Below are positions 8,450-17,767 of a DNA stretch of 64,000 bases, in pieces. How positions within the stretch are numbered: position 1 is the first letter of the stretch; each line of letters begins with the position of its first letter. The position numbers and the translations under genes were made by a program. Below the pieces are notes generated by a model. The model was not told the DNA's origin, ran no database searches, and worked only from the letters and a program-made list of their open reading frames with translations. This stretch comes from Marinobacter salexigens (GTDB taxonomy: Bacteria; Pseudomonadota; Gammaproteobacteria; Pseudomonadales; Oleiphilaceae): assembly GCF_018860765.1 (NCBI RefSeq), contig NZ_JAHKPV010000001.1, positions 981,594 through 1,045,593 of the forward strand. The letters run 5' to 3'.

Positions 8450-10126
8450 TCAGGCGTGATTTAGGCCCTGCCCGTGCTGATTAAGCACCGCATCCGCCAT
8501 CTGGTGCAGTATTCCGATTTCGTCCTGAATGCCTTCCTCCCCTGAAAGCTCTCTTTGCTCTTCCAGAATGTCCGCCAATATTTTTGGCGTGGTCAGGGGA
8601 TTTGCAAGAACCACCCGGAAAACAATGCACGGGAAGTTGTAGTAACGGGCAGGCTCCAAACGGGTTCTTGAAACAAAAGCCTTGCCGCGCTCCCGTTGGG
8701 TTTTCTGGATAAATTTAGTGATTCTGTTCAGGCAGGCGTTAAGTTTTTCCGCCTGCAGGGGGTCTGCCAGAGCCAAGGCTTGCTGCACGTTTTCCGGGCA
8801 ATAGCGGTAAGTAAGAATGTTAAGTTCCGGCCGGGTGACCAGTTCAAAATCCGGCTGGGCTGAAATCATATCAGCGAATGTCGCTGCCTTTTCGATACCC
8901 TGATCAATCAGTATCTCGTAACCTTCTCTGGCCAGAATTTTCAGGCCGGAATGAATCAGCATAGACATACCGGGGCGTGAGCCTTCCAAGGTAGTGGTAC
9001 CGAGATCCCGTGAGCCTTTGCGGATGATGTATTGGGCGTGATGCTCAACGGCATTGGCCAAGCTAGGGTCTTTGAACACGACCAGCCCAGCGCCCATGGG
9101 CACATATAACTGTTTATGGGCATCGAAGGTAACGGAGTCTGCCTTCTCTATACCACGCAACAAGTGCCGGTAGGTTCTGGAGAACAGTGTAGGCCCGCCC
9201 CAGGCTGCATCCACGTGGAAGTGGGCGCCGAATTCCCGAGCGGTATCTGCCATGGCGTCCAGCGGGTCAACGTTACCGGTTTCGGTAGTACCTGCAACCC
9301 CGCAGATCGCCAGTATCTTGATTTTTTGTTTCTGCAACTCCAGACACTTGTCGCGCAACGCATCGGTTTGAATCCGGTTGGTGTCGTCGGTGTCCACCGC
9401 AACCAAAGATTCGCGGCCCAGGCCTAGTACATCCGCCGCCTTACCTAGAGAGTAGTGGCCGCGGCGCGATACGACGATGGCAGCGCCTTCGTAGCCGTAA
9501 TACTTGAGCGCGCGAAACAAGCCTTCCTGATGCAACCCCCGGAAACTGCCTTCAGCCGGAAATGCCCGATTGCGAGCTACCCAGAGTGCGGTCAAATTTG
9601 CAACGGTTCCGCCAGAACACATGGCGCCAAGAGCGTAGCGAGCGTCGTGCATCCATTTCCGGTAAAAGGCGCCATCCTCTTCGTACACCAGCCGATGAAT
9701 CATGCCAAGAACCTGACGCTCCATGGGGGTAAACGCTTTGGAGGTTTCGGTTTTTACCAGATTCTGGTTGAGGGCAATCATGATCTTCGACAGCGGCAAC
9801 ATAAAGTAAGGCAGCGCTGAGGTCATGTGGCCTATAAAGGCTGGAGATGCTGTGTGAACGGAGTTGGCAACCAGCTTGTCGAGCAGGAACTGGGCTTGTT
9901 CCGAAACGAACACGGGTTTTTCAGGGATAGCGTAGTCCGAGAAGTTTTTCTCGACATCTGCGAGATCCCGTTCGACGGCAACGATGTGCTCCTGCAGAAA
10001 GCCTGCAAGGTTGCTGGAAATATTCTGGTCAATACGGCTAAGCGTAGATTCCGGTGCTTCTGGCACAGTGAACACGCGATACATGGCCTCGATGGAAGCC
10101 TGAGCCGTTTTTTTCTTACCGGTCAT
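8450..10126 (-). CDS. panP: PLP-dependent aspartate 1-decarboxylase PanP
   Basis: This 558-aa group II PLP decarboxylase resembles PanP, which makes beta-alanine from aspartate for pantothenate and coenzyme A in bacteria that lack PanD. Visible active-site elements are the HVDAAWGG motif (about 304-311) and the SVTFDAHKQ motif with the PLP lysine near 338. The N-terminal sequence with HMTSALPYF is typical of the group. I chose the ATG at 10126; a TTG at 10141 adds five residues. Glutamate or another amino acid as substrate is possible from sequence alone. Confidence 0.82.
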   Translation of the reverse strand: MTGKKKTAQASIEAMYRVFTVPEAPESTLSRIDQNISSNLAGFLQEHIVAVERDLADVEKNFSDYAIPEKPVFVSEQAQFLLDKLVANSVHTASPAFIGHMTSALPYFMLPLSKIMIALNQNLVKTETSKAFTPMERQVLGMIHRLVYEEDGAFYRKWMHDARYALGAMCSGGTVANLTALWVARNRAFPAEGSFRGLHQEGLFRALKYYGYEGAAIVVSRRGHYSLGKAADVLGLGRESLVAVDTDDTNRIQTDALRDKCLELQKQKIKILAICGVAGTTETGNVDPLDAMADTAREFGAHFHVDAAWGGPTLFSRTYRHLLRGIEKADSVTFDAHKQLYVPMGAGLVVFKDPSLANAVEHHAQYIIRKGSRDLGTTTLEGSRPGMSMLIHSGLKILAREGYEILIDQGIEKAATFADMISAQPDFELVTRPELNILTYRYCPENVQQALALADPLQAEKLNACLNRITKFIQKTQRERGKAFVSRTRLEPARYYNFPCIVFRVVLANPLTTPKILADILEEQRELSGEEGIQDEIGILHQMADAVLNQHGQGLNHA

Positions 10127-10458
10127 AGATACCACACACAATCAGTGGTCATCCGCAGGGTCGGTTCCGGATACCCGACGGATACAGCCGGGATTTGTTC
10201 CGGCATTGGTTACTTGTCGCCTGTTGGTTACAGGCACGCTGGCATCCCTGAGGTGGCGTAGTATACGGGCTGCTTTGATGTTGTGCCATAGAGCTTTTTT
10301 AGAGGACTTCGCGGTGAATGTCGAGTATTGCAGCGTCGATTTCTCGCGAGTGGGACATAGATAGCTGTCAGCCCGTTGGCATTTCCAAAAAAGTTGGTTT
10401 AAAGTTTGCGCGCTAGAGTTCTAGGATGAACGCGGAGTTATCAATACAAGGAGTGTAT
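10127..10458. other. Intergenic region with a DUF503 3' stub
   Basis: These 332 bases separate panP from the membrane-protein cassette. They must hold the panP promoter and that of the cassette, though I see no convincing sigma-70 pair. The only recognisable content is the gene remnant at 10299-10343, described separately. Confidence 0.5.
10299..10343 (-). pseudogene. Remnant of the 3' end of a DUF503 gene
   Basis: Read on the minus strand, this stretch encodes EIDAAILDIHREVL followed by TAA. The intact DUF503 gene at 11981-12328 ends KIDAAILDVHREII followed by TAA. The two agree in frame and stop position, with 30 of 42 coding bases identical by hand count. Similarity ends a few codons upstream, so this is only a stub. 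It lies on the opposite side of the two-gene cassette from the intact copy. Confidence 0.55.
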
Positions 10459-11376
10459 ATGTGTCCAAATCCAACTAATCATATAAATCGTGCCCGTGAA
10501 TTGGCGGAAGAACGCCACTTGCGCGCAAGCCTGAATGAGCAACTTGCAGCTAATCGAATCGATGTTTACGTATTGAGTGCGAGTGAGCTTACAGATGTCT
10601 GGGTTAATGCCCAGAAAGCAGGTGGTCGATCAGATTCTGAAGTAGAGTCTCTCTACGAGCAGATTACGGGTTTTGCCTTGGGCACCATTCGTGACCACAC
10701 AGGTACTGTTTCTTCTTCTATTGTATTAGCTAAACTTGGCGCCGACATGCATCGCTCGGGGACTTTGTTTGCGACTTATCGTGTTATTTTACGTGAGGGT
10801 AAAAGCTTCATTGTGCTTTCTGGATATGCTGGCTTACGAAGGTATCTAACTGCACCAGTTTATGGTGTGAGAAATCCGAAAGTTATCAAAATGGGGATAG
10901 GGCAGGTAGCAGCGAAGGCGGCGTTAAAATCTGGTGCAGTACTAACATTGATCCTCAGTCCGGCCGTGCGAACTCTAGAGTGGCTTTTTACCGATGAGCT
11001 GAAAACGATGGAGGCAATGCTGGCCCACATAGCGACAGACATTGCGAAAGGCTTTATTGCTGCAGGCGCTGCTTATTTTGCTTCAGGGGTCCTGCCTGCT
11101 ATCGCTGTCTCTATGGGGGCATCGGTGGTAGCGGTTATTCCGGTTGTGGCAGGGATAGCTGTAGCCATTGCTGCAGGCATGCTCCTTAACTTGGTGGATG
11201 ACAAGTCGGTGTTAACAGAGAAACTTGTCGATGCGCTGGTTCAACATAAAGAGTCATGGGCTACGGCTATGAAAGAAAATAAAAGAAGTGTTGAGCTGGT
11301 CAGGAGAGAAGCCAATTATTATTTCGGTAGTACGCGAGGTAACCTCGATTTTATTCGTCGTTTTGGTGGTTTTTGA
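10459..11376 (+). CDS. Unknown protein with glycine-rich hydrophobic hairpin; possible membrane-acting effector
   Basis: I cannot name this 305-aa protein. The N-terminal half (1-135) is soluble and mixed in charge. Residues 156-178 form a hydrophobic segment, then a long glycine/alanine-rich hydrophobic stretch runs from about 192 to 245 and could make a helical hairpin. It is followed by NLVDDKSVLTEKLVDAL and a charged tail. Such a hairpin recalls the closing helices of pore-forming bacteriocins, but this is an analogy only. The ATG at 10459 has an AAGGAG site 5-6 bases upstream, better than the ATG at 10426. Its stop overlaps the next start by one base. Confidence 0.6.
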   Translation: MCPNPTNHINRARELAEERHLRASLNEQLAANRIDVYVLSASELTDVWVNAQKAGGRSDSEVESLYEQITGFALGTIRDHTGTVSSSIVLAKLGADMHRSGTLFATYRVILREGKSFIVLSGYAGLRRYLTAPVYGVRNPKVIKMGIGQVAAKAALKSGAVLTLILSPAVRTLEWLFTDELKTMEAMLAHIATDIAKGFIAAGAAYFASGVLPAIAVSMGASVVAVIPVVAGIAVAIAAGMLLNLVDDKSVLTEKLVDALVQHKESWATAMKENKRSVELVRREANYYFGSTRGNLDFIRRFGGF

Positions 11377-11939
11377 TGGGTGCGACTATTGATTCATTGC
11401 CACCCATCAATCGCCCCATTGCATTTTGGGGCGGGGTGCTTGTACTAGGTATGGGTGTTGGCCTGACAGCTTTGTCTGTCTGGGCTCTTTTGGTCAATCA
11501 TAGAGACTATGATGAGGCTGTTCAGGCGGGAGTACCTATCCTTCTGGAAAATACAGGGATTACAGTTATGTATCTTGCCCCGATCGCTTATTTGGGGCTT
11601 GCTATGTTTGGTACGTTTGGAATCGTTGTTGCGATTCGAGGTAAAGCTTTCGCAATAGCAGTGTCTGACAAACTGAACAAAATAGTGGCGGTGGTGCTTA
11701 TTGTCGGCGTTTTGGGGATGTTTTTTGGCTCTTATGTCGCGAATAAACTGTGGGCTGAGCACTTCGAGAGTCAGGGATACTTGGAGTGTTCGCAACCATT
11801 CAGAATGACCAGCAAATGGTTCACAGCGGTGTGGGTTGATTCGATATCGTTGTGTGACGATAGAAGAGTTCTGAAGATGTTTGGTTCCGGCAAGCGCGTT
11901 TCGTATATCAATAGCGTTATTGAGGAAAGCCGACACTAA
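11376..11939 (+). CDS. Membrane protein of unknown function, partner of the preceding gene
   Basis: A 187-aa protein with three hydrophobic segments at about 15-40, 62-87 and 102-122. A C-terminal soluble tail holds two cysteines (near 138 and 160) with YLECSQPF and SLCDDRR around them. The ATG at 11376 overlaps the TGA of the upstream gene by one base, so translation is probably coupled. The layout recalls small inner-membrane immunity proteins, or the DUF1240-like group, but I cannot confirm either. It ends 41 bases from the convergent DUF503 stop. Confidence 0.6.
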   Translation: MGATIDSLPPINRPIAFWGGVLVLGMGVGLTALSVWALLVNHRDYDEAVQAGVPILLENTGITVMYLAPIAYLGLAMFGTFGIVVAIRGKAFAIAVSDKLNKIVAVVLIVGVLGMFFGSYVANKLWAEHFESQGYLECSQPFRMTSKWFTAVWVDSISLCDDRRVLKMFGSGKRVSYINSVIEESRH

Positions 11940-11980
11940 GAGCCAGCAGCCGCGAGGGTTTTGGCTAGGTTTGGGTGCGG

Positions 11981-12328
11981 TTAAATTATTTCCCGGTGGA
12001 CATCGAGTATCGCCGCATCGATTTTTTCCTGAATGGCTTTCTCTATTTGGTCTAGACGTTGGGTGATCAGTTGCGAGGATGTGCCAAGTGCCGCAATGCT
12101 CCAAGTTGCACAATCTAGGGCTTCTAGGTCGGCGGTTTCTGCTATGGCTAAGTCGGGTTCTTTGCCCCATACGGCGCGCAGTGGGGTGAAGACTTTGCGC
12201 TTGGCTTTGAGGTCTTCGCAACCGTAGAGTTGGAAGTGTAGGGTGAGCACGCCTACGTGGGGTGTTATCGCGGCATGTTGTTGAGGTGCATTGCCTTCTT
12301 TGAGTAGTTTTCTGAGTGCTTCAGACAT
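11981..12328 (-). CDS. DUF503 family protein (YlxP-like)
   Basis: A 115-aa protein whose core, HVGVLTLHFQLYGCEDLKAKRK, followed by an AIAE segment and a SIAALGTSS segment, matches the DUF503/YlxP fold. The biochemical role of the family is not settled; in Bacillus the gene sits with ribosome-maturation genes. I chose the ATG at 12328, preceded by GGAAG. A longer frame to 12478 runs through the hairpin repeat and is probably not coding. A second, diverged copy of its last 14 codons lies at 10299-10343. Confidence 0.72.
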   Translation of the reverse strand: MSEALRKLLKEGNAPQQHAAITPHVGVLTLHFQLYGCEDLKAKRKVFTPLRAVWGKEPDLAIAETADLEALDCATWSIAALGTSSQLITQRLDQIEKAIQEKIDAAILDVHREII

Positions 12329-12350
12329 GGCTCTTCCGGTTTGGGTGCAG

Positions 12351-12465
12351 GAACCGGCGAGGGCAGACTGCCCAAAACACGCTCCTTGCGGCACATCCCT
12401 GTTGACGCTTGGGCTCCGCCATCCTTGGCTCCGCACAGTTTTGGGCAGTCCACCCTCGCCGGTTC
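12351..12465. repeat. Long hairpin element, copy 1
   Basis: Arms at 12351-12378 and 12438-12465 are 28 bases each and pair at 26 positions. The 59-base loop contains a direct repeat, GGCTCCGC at 12412-12419 and 12427-12434, separated by CATCCTT. The arm ends and loop (AAAACACGC ... CATCCTTGGCT ... ACAGTTTT) match the second element at 63505-63616, while the outer arms differ. It lies between two minus-strand genes. Confidence 0.8.
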
Positions 12466-12532
12466 TCGGACAATTCAAGGGGAGTCCACATAGTTTCAGA
12501 AGCTGCTCCCCTAAGCTGCTAGTAGGTTTTGT

Positions 12533-14233
12533 TCAGCCTACTACAGGCGTAGCCCTCTTGATAATAGCCGCGGCATCGGTGCCGGAAGGTAGGTTGCCGT
12601 AGTTCATACCGCCGTTGGACTCCAGTCGGGAGGCGCAGAAGGCGTCTGCTACGGCTTTGTCGCCGTTGCGAAGCAGCAAGGATGCCTGCATGGCTAAGGC
12701 CATTCTGTCTACCAAATTGCGAGCGCGGTATTGGAAGTCGCTGATGTCGGCGAAGTCGTTTTGCAACTGCGCTAGGAACTGGTCAAAGCGGCGATCCGCG
12801 CCTTTGGCTTCGGCGGTTTCGTGGAAGAAGGCGTCGAGGGTTTCCGGTTCTTTTTGGATGGCGCGTAGGGTATCCAGGCACTGGACGTTGCCGCTGCCTT
12901 CCCAGATGGCGTTTACCGGGGATTCGCGGAACAGGCGGGGCATGATGCAGTCTTCCATTACGCCGCTGCCACCGATGCACTCCATGGATTCGTAGGCATG
13001 GTTCGGTGTGCGCTTGCAAATCCAGTATTTGCCGACGGGGGTGGCCAAGCGGGCCAACAAGCGTTCGTGTTCCTGATCTTGGTTGTCCAGAGCGCGGGCG
13101 ATTCGCAGGGTGTAGGTGAGGGCGGCTTCGTTTTCCAGAGCCAAGTCTGCAAGCACATTTTGCATTAGCGGTTGGTCGCTTAAACGGTTGCCGAAGGCGC
13201 TCCGGTGGCGGCAGTGATGCGTTGCCTGAGCGACGGCTTGACGCATACCAGCAGAGCTGCCGATCATACAGTCGAAGCGGGTCATGGCGACCATTTCTAT
13301 AATGGTGGGTACGCCTCGGCCTTCTTCACCAATCATCCAAGCCAGCGCGCCGCGCAGCTCTACTTCGCTGGAAGCGTTGGCAACGTTGCCCATTTTGTTT
13401 TTCAGGCGCTGTATCTGCCATGGGTTTTTGGTGCCGTCCGGGCGCCAGCGCGGCATCAGGAAGCAGGACAAACCGCCGGGCGCCTGAGCCAGTACCAGAA
13501 AGGCATCGCACATGGGGGCGGAAACAAACCACTTGTGACCGACTAATTCATAGGCCTGACCCGGTCCTTTGCTTCCTATTGGGTAAGCCAGAGTGCTGTT
13601 GGCGCGTACGTCGCTGCCGCCTTGCTTTTCTGTCATCGCCATACCGATGGTTACAGAGCTCTTTTCTGTGTCTGGAACGTTGCGGGCGTCATAGCTGTTA
13701 GCGAGTACACGGGATTCCCATAGGGCCGCCAGCTCTGGTTGCTTACGGATAGAAGGAATTGCAGCAAACGTCATGGTAACCGGGCAGCAGTGCGCGGCTT
13801 CCACTTGCGAGTGCATGTAATACTTTGCAGCGCGAGTTACATGCGCGCCTTTGCCCGGGTTTGTCCACGGGCTACTGTGCAGGCCGTTTTCAAAGGCGAT
13901 GCTCATCAGTTCGTGGTACGAAGGGTGAAAGTCTACTTCGTCGATACGGTGGCCAAACCGGTCGTGGGTGTTGAACACCGGTTTGTTACTATTGGCTCGA
14001 AAGCCTAGGTCGATAGTTTCCGCATTGCCGGCAAGTGCGCCATAAGTCTTTAGATCGCTTTGAGCATCCCCGGCACCCTCTCGTTTTACCGCTTCTTGAA
14101 GAGCCATATCTTCGTCGTACAGGTTGTAGTTTTCCAGCGCTGGCGGCTGATTGACTACTTCGTGGGTGACCGCCAAGTAACGGTCGCCATGACCTCCTGA
14201 AGCTATTTGGTGTTTGGGTTGCGGGGTGTTCAT
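12533..14233 (-). CDS. AidB-like acyl-CoA dehydrogenase
   Basis: This 566-aa flavoprotein belongs to the acyl-CoA dehydrogenase branch of E. coli AidB. It keeps TMTFAAIP, GMAMTEKQGGSDVRAN, GLSCFLMPRWRPDG, MTRFDCMIGSS and RESPVNAIWEGSGN, which match AidB at the same order and spacing. The family either dehydrogenates acyl-CoA or, for AidB, is linked to alkylation resistance; which applies here is open. It is two bases downstream of a TetR gene, so the two are probably one operon with a self-regulating repressor. Confidence 0.85.
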   Translation of the reverse strand: MNTPQPKHQIASGGHGDRYLAVTHEVVNQPPALENYNLYDEDMALQEAVKREGAGDAQSDLKTYGALAGNAETIDLGFRANSNKPVFNTHDRFGHRIDEVDFHPSYHELMSIAFENGLHSSPWTNPGKGAHVTRAAKYYMHSQVEAAHCCPVTMTFAAIPSIRKQPELAALWESRVLANSYDARNVPDTEKSSVTIGMAMTEKQGGSDVRANSTLAYPIGSKGPGQAYELVGHKWFVSAPMCDAFLVLAQAPGGLSCFLMPRWRPDGTKNPWQIQRLKNKMGNVANASSEVELRGALAWMIGEEGRGVPTIIEMVAMTRFDCMIGSSAGMRQAVAQATHHCRHRSAFGNRLSDQPLMQNVLADLALENEAALTYTLRIARALDNQDQEHERLLARLATPVGKYWICKRTPNHAYESMECIGGSGVMEDCIMPRLFRESPVNAIWEGSGNVQCLDTLRAIQKEPETLDAFFHETAEAKGADRRFDQFLAQLQNDFADISDFQYRARNLVDRMALAMQASLLLRNGDKAVADAFCASRLESNGGMNYGNLPSGTDAAAIIKRATPVVG

Positions 14234-14235
14234 AG

Positions 14236-14868
14236 CTATCTCCTAGTGCCGGTCAACCCCTGTATGCAAAAGCGGATGATAGTGTTGGCCAGCGGGTCGT
14301 TGTTGTCAGTTGCTGTTGTAGTTGCCTGTTCGTTCTGGGTTGGCGACAAGGGGCCCACCAAACTCTCTGCAATAGCACCAACCAGACATGTACTGCTCTG
14401 GCGGGCGTTTTGATCCGGAATGCACCCTTCTTTGATGCCTTCTCGAATCGCTTGTTCAAATAAGTCGGCATAGGCCTTTCGATACGCTAGCCGCTCTTCT
14501 TCAACTTTCGGGTCTACAGGTTCGGCAATAAGCGACCAGGCCATAACAGGGCCTTTCAATGCGCGCTCGGCAAATTGTTGCAAGGCTTTTTCCAGTCGCT
14601 CTATTGCGCTACCCGGTGTTGCCAGCGATTCCACAACTTTGTCTATTTCGCGCTGCGTGGCGATGCGGAATATTTCGGCAAACAAGTCTTCCTTTGACTC
14701 GAAATGGCGATAAATCGACCCTGTAGCGACACCTGCAAGCTGAGCAATGCGCGTAATCTTTGCATTGCGAAAACCTCCCTCCGCAACGCATTGATAGGTG
14801 CATTCAGCGATACGCTGACGCGCGGCGGCTTTGCGCAGTCGCATCTTTTCAGTTTCACGATAAGCCAT
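14236..14868 (-). CDS. TetR family regulator of the acyl-CoA dehydrogenase
   Basis: A 210-aa regulator with an N-terminal helix-turn-helix (ITRIAQLAGVATGSIYRHFESKEDLFAEIF at about 35-65, typical of TetR) and a helical ligand domain. The C-terminus has no further signature I recognise. The ATG at 14868 follows a GAGG site; a TTG five codons upstream is less likely. It is followed after two bases by the acyl-CoA dehydrogenase gene, its probable target. An inverted repeat upstream at 14888-14901 is a candidate operator. Confidence 0.85.
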   Translation of the reverse strand: MAYRETEKMRLRKAAARQRIAECTYQCVAEGGFRNAKITRIAQLAGVATGSIYRHFESKEDLFAEIFRIATQREIDKVVESLATPGSAIERLEKALQQFAERALKGPVMAWSLIAEPVDPKVEEERLAYRKAYADLFEQAIREGIKEGCIPDQNARQSSTCLVGAIAESLVGPLSPTQNEQATTTATDNNDPLANTIIRFCIQGLTGTRR

Positions 14869-14887
14869 TTCGGGCCTCTGCAATTAG

Positions 14888-14901
14888 TGAATATTGATTC
14901 A
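14888..14901. promoter_or_regulatory. Candidate TetR operator
   Basis: The sequence TGAAT-ATTG-ATTCA is an inverted repeat with 5-base arms. It stands 20 bases before the start of the TetR gene. Autoregulation at such a site is common in the family, but the arms are short and chance is possible. Confidence 0.35.
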
Positions 14902-15138
14902 TTCTTTACCTTGATGCAAATGCTTATTCTCGGATTTTATTTAATCTTTTAAATTCATGGAGTTAGTCAGCGTTACAAATATTCACGAAAAAGTTATTGT
15001 CAGATAATAGCGCTGTCACGAAAAGCAGATTATAAAGACGCCAAGACGTTGCCGCAGTAGCGGCTGGTCGAGACGGAGCTTGGTATCTCTTATGGGTATA
15101 CCTCGCTTGTAACACTGTTTTCGTTGATGGAGAGAGCC

Positions 15139-15369
15139 ATGAGTGAGTTCGACGAAAGCAATTTTGAACAATCCGGGAACTGGGCGAATGCGAGTAGTGA
15201 CGTCGACGACACCCATTCGATCGCAGGCAGGGCACGGGTGCGCGAGCAACTGCAGCAAGATATTGACGCTTTCCTGAGCCAAGGCGGTACCATTCAGGAA
15301 GTTGAGACATCTTTTCGCGTTAGCTCTCCTCGTAAGGTGGATACCGGCTTTAACAACCGCGCTCTTTGA
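15139..15369 (+). CDS. sutA: SutA-like small transcription regulator
   Basis: A 76-aa acidic protein. Its C-terminal half, with AFLSQGGTIQEVET (about 44-57) and a final FNNRAL, resembles the end of Pseudomonas SutA, with FLSRGGKVQEIE and YGSRPI. SutA binds RNA polymerase and aids transcription in slow growth. The acidic N-terminal tail is shorter here than in Pseudomonas (105 aa). The ATG at 15139 has a GGAGAG site at 15129; an upstream ATG at 15127 overlaps that site. Assignment rests on this short match. Confidence 0.6.
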   Translation: MSEFDESNFEQSGNWANASSDVDDTHSIAGRARVREQLQQDIDAFLSQGGTIQEVETSFRVSSPRKVDTGFNNRAL

Positions 15370-15527
15370 GCATCGCCTTTGCAGGCCGGGGTATTCACCT
15401 TGGCCTGTTTTTGCGGTCTGTCTCGGTCAAAAGCCTTATTTCCCTTTAACATTGCTCGTGCAAAGTGTCTAAATCCCTCGCTATGGGGTTTTAGTCAAGC
15501 CACCCACGGCCGGACCCATCCATTATC

Positions 15528-16556
15528 ATGAAACCTGCTTCCAGACACTCCTTTATCGTTCCTGTGATCATAGCAGTTGTGATTGCACTCTGGTTGCTTG
15601 CTGATGGTGCTCAAAACCGGCCTGCATCTGCTCACCACGACGACAAGTCAGCCGATGTAAAAGCCAAGGACGCCGACTTTTCCGAAGCCCGCCAGCTACC
15701 CCCTTCTAAACTGGTCTCCGAGGTCTCCGAGGTAGACGTTTCGGGTTTGCCAGCGTCTCTGGCAGGCACCTCGGAACCGGGTGGCTGGGCCATAACGGAT
15801 CGTTTTGGCAACCTTATCCCTACAAGCGAGTTGCGACAGCTGTTCGAATATTACCTGTCGGCTTTGGGCGAGGAGTCCCTGTCGCAGCTCGTGGCGAGAA
15901 TCCGGCTTGTTCTTTCGGCATTGGATGAGCCTGCAAGAGGGCAGGCCCTTGATACCCTTGGCCGTTATCTGGACTACAAGCTAGCGCTATCAGATTTGGA
16001 AGCCGCTTACGGAGAAGCCGGGACCTCTGGCCCGGGGGAAATGGAGCGGCGAATGTTGGAAATTCAGGCTTTACGTAGGACGTGGTTGGATGCAGATACA
16101 GCAGAGGCATTCTTCGCAGACGAAGAAGCGATAGACCGCTTCCAGCTAAAAAAGCGAAGCCTCAGCAGGGACAGCAGCCTAACCGACGAGCAGCGTGAAG
16201 AAGCTCTTGCAGAGGCTGAAATGGCGTTACCTGAGCCTGTGCGGCGGGCCCGGCAGCAGACTCGTAAGTTTGCCCGTTATGAGCAGGTGCGGGAGGCCAT
16301 GGCCAACGATCCAGAGGCACTGCGCGCCTGGCGGCGCCAAGAATTCGGCGAAGAAGCTGCCCAAAGATTGGAGAATCTGGATGCCGAGCAAAAGGATTGG
16401 AACAAACGGTGGCAGTCTTATGCCAAAGAGCGGGATGCCTTGAAGGCCTCGGGTCTGGCGGAGCCAGAGCGCGAAGAGAGTTTGAACCAACTGCGCGAGA
16501 AGTATTTCAGCGAGACTGAGCGCATTCGCGCCAAGGCGTTGGATTCTATTCAGTAG
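15528..16556 (+). CDS. lifO: Lipase-specific foldase (lipase chaperone)
   Basis: A 342-aa membrane-anchored periplasmic foldase that helps a secreted lipase reach its active fold. It has an N-terminal anchor (about 8-25), a variable linker, and the family motif RQLFEYYLSALGE at 103-115 (consensus RxxFDY(F/C)LSAxGE, here with D to E). The rest is helical and charged, as in known foldases. No lipase gene is next to it, although lipase and foldase genes usually form an operon. The start has no strong ribosome site. Confidence 0.85.
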   Translation: MKPASRHSFIVPVIIAVVIALWLLADGAQNRPASAHHDDKSADVKAKDADFSEARQLPPSKLVSEVSEVDVSGLPASLAGTSEPGGWAITDRFGNLIPTSELRQLFEYYLSALGEESLSQLVARIRLVLSALDEPARGQALDTLGRYLDYKLALSDLEAAYGEAGTSGPGEMERRMLEIQALRRTWLDADTAEAFFADEEAIDRFQLKKRSLSRDSSLTDEQREEALAEAEMALPEPVRRARQQTRKFARYEQVREAMANDPEALRAWRRQEFGEEAAQRLENLDAEQKDWNKRWQSYAKERDALKASGLAEPEREESLNQLREKYFSETERIRAKALDSIQ

Positions 16557-17687
<1,131 letters not shown>

Positions 17688-17767
17688 AATCGCTGCTGGA
17701 CTATCCTCCGCGGGACTATCCACCGCCGGAAGTTGGCCTGCGGTAAATCAGACAGGAACTGAATACC

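Noticed and set aside
11445..12221. Open frame of 258 codons on the minus strand across the cassette and DUF503
   Set aside because: It lies antisense to a well-supported membrane protein, and its translation is low-complexity, rich in R, H, S and P, with no ribosome site.
12329..12478. N-terminal extension of the DUF503 frame
   Set aside because: It would read through the long hairpin element; the ATG at 12328 has a proper ribosome site and begins the conserved protein.
12478..12512. AGGGGAG/CTCCCCT pair after the acyl-CoA dehydrogenase stop
   Set aside because: Seven pairs around a 21-base loop without a U tract is too weak to call.
17696..17740. Tandem GGACTATCC/GGACTATCC in the hemB-ppk gap
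   Set aside because: Only a two-copy short direct repeat; no structure or known site.
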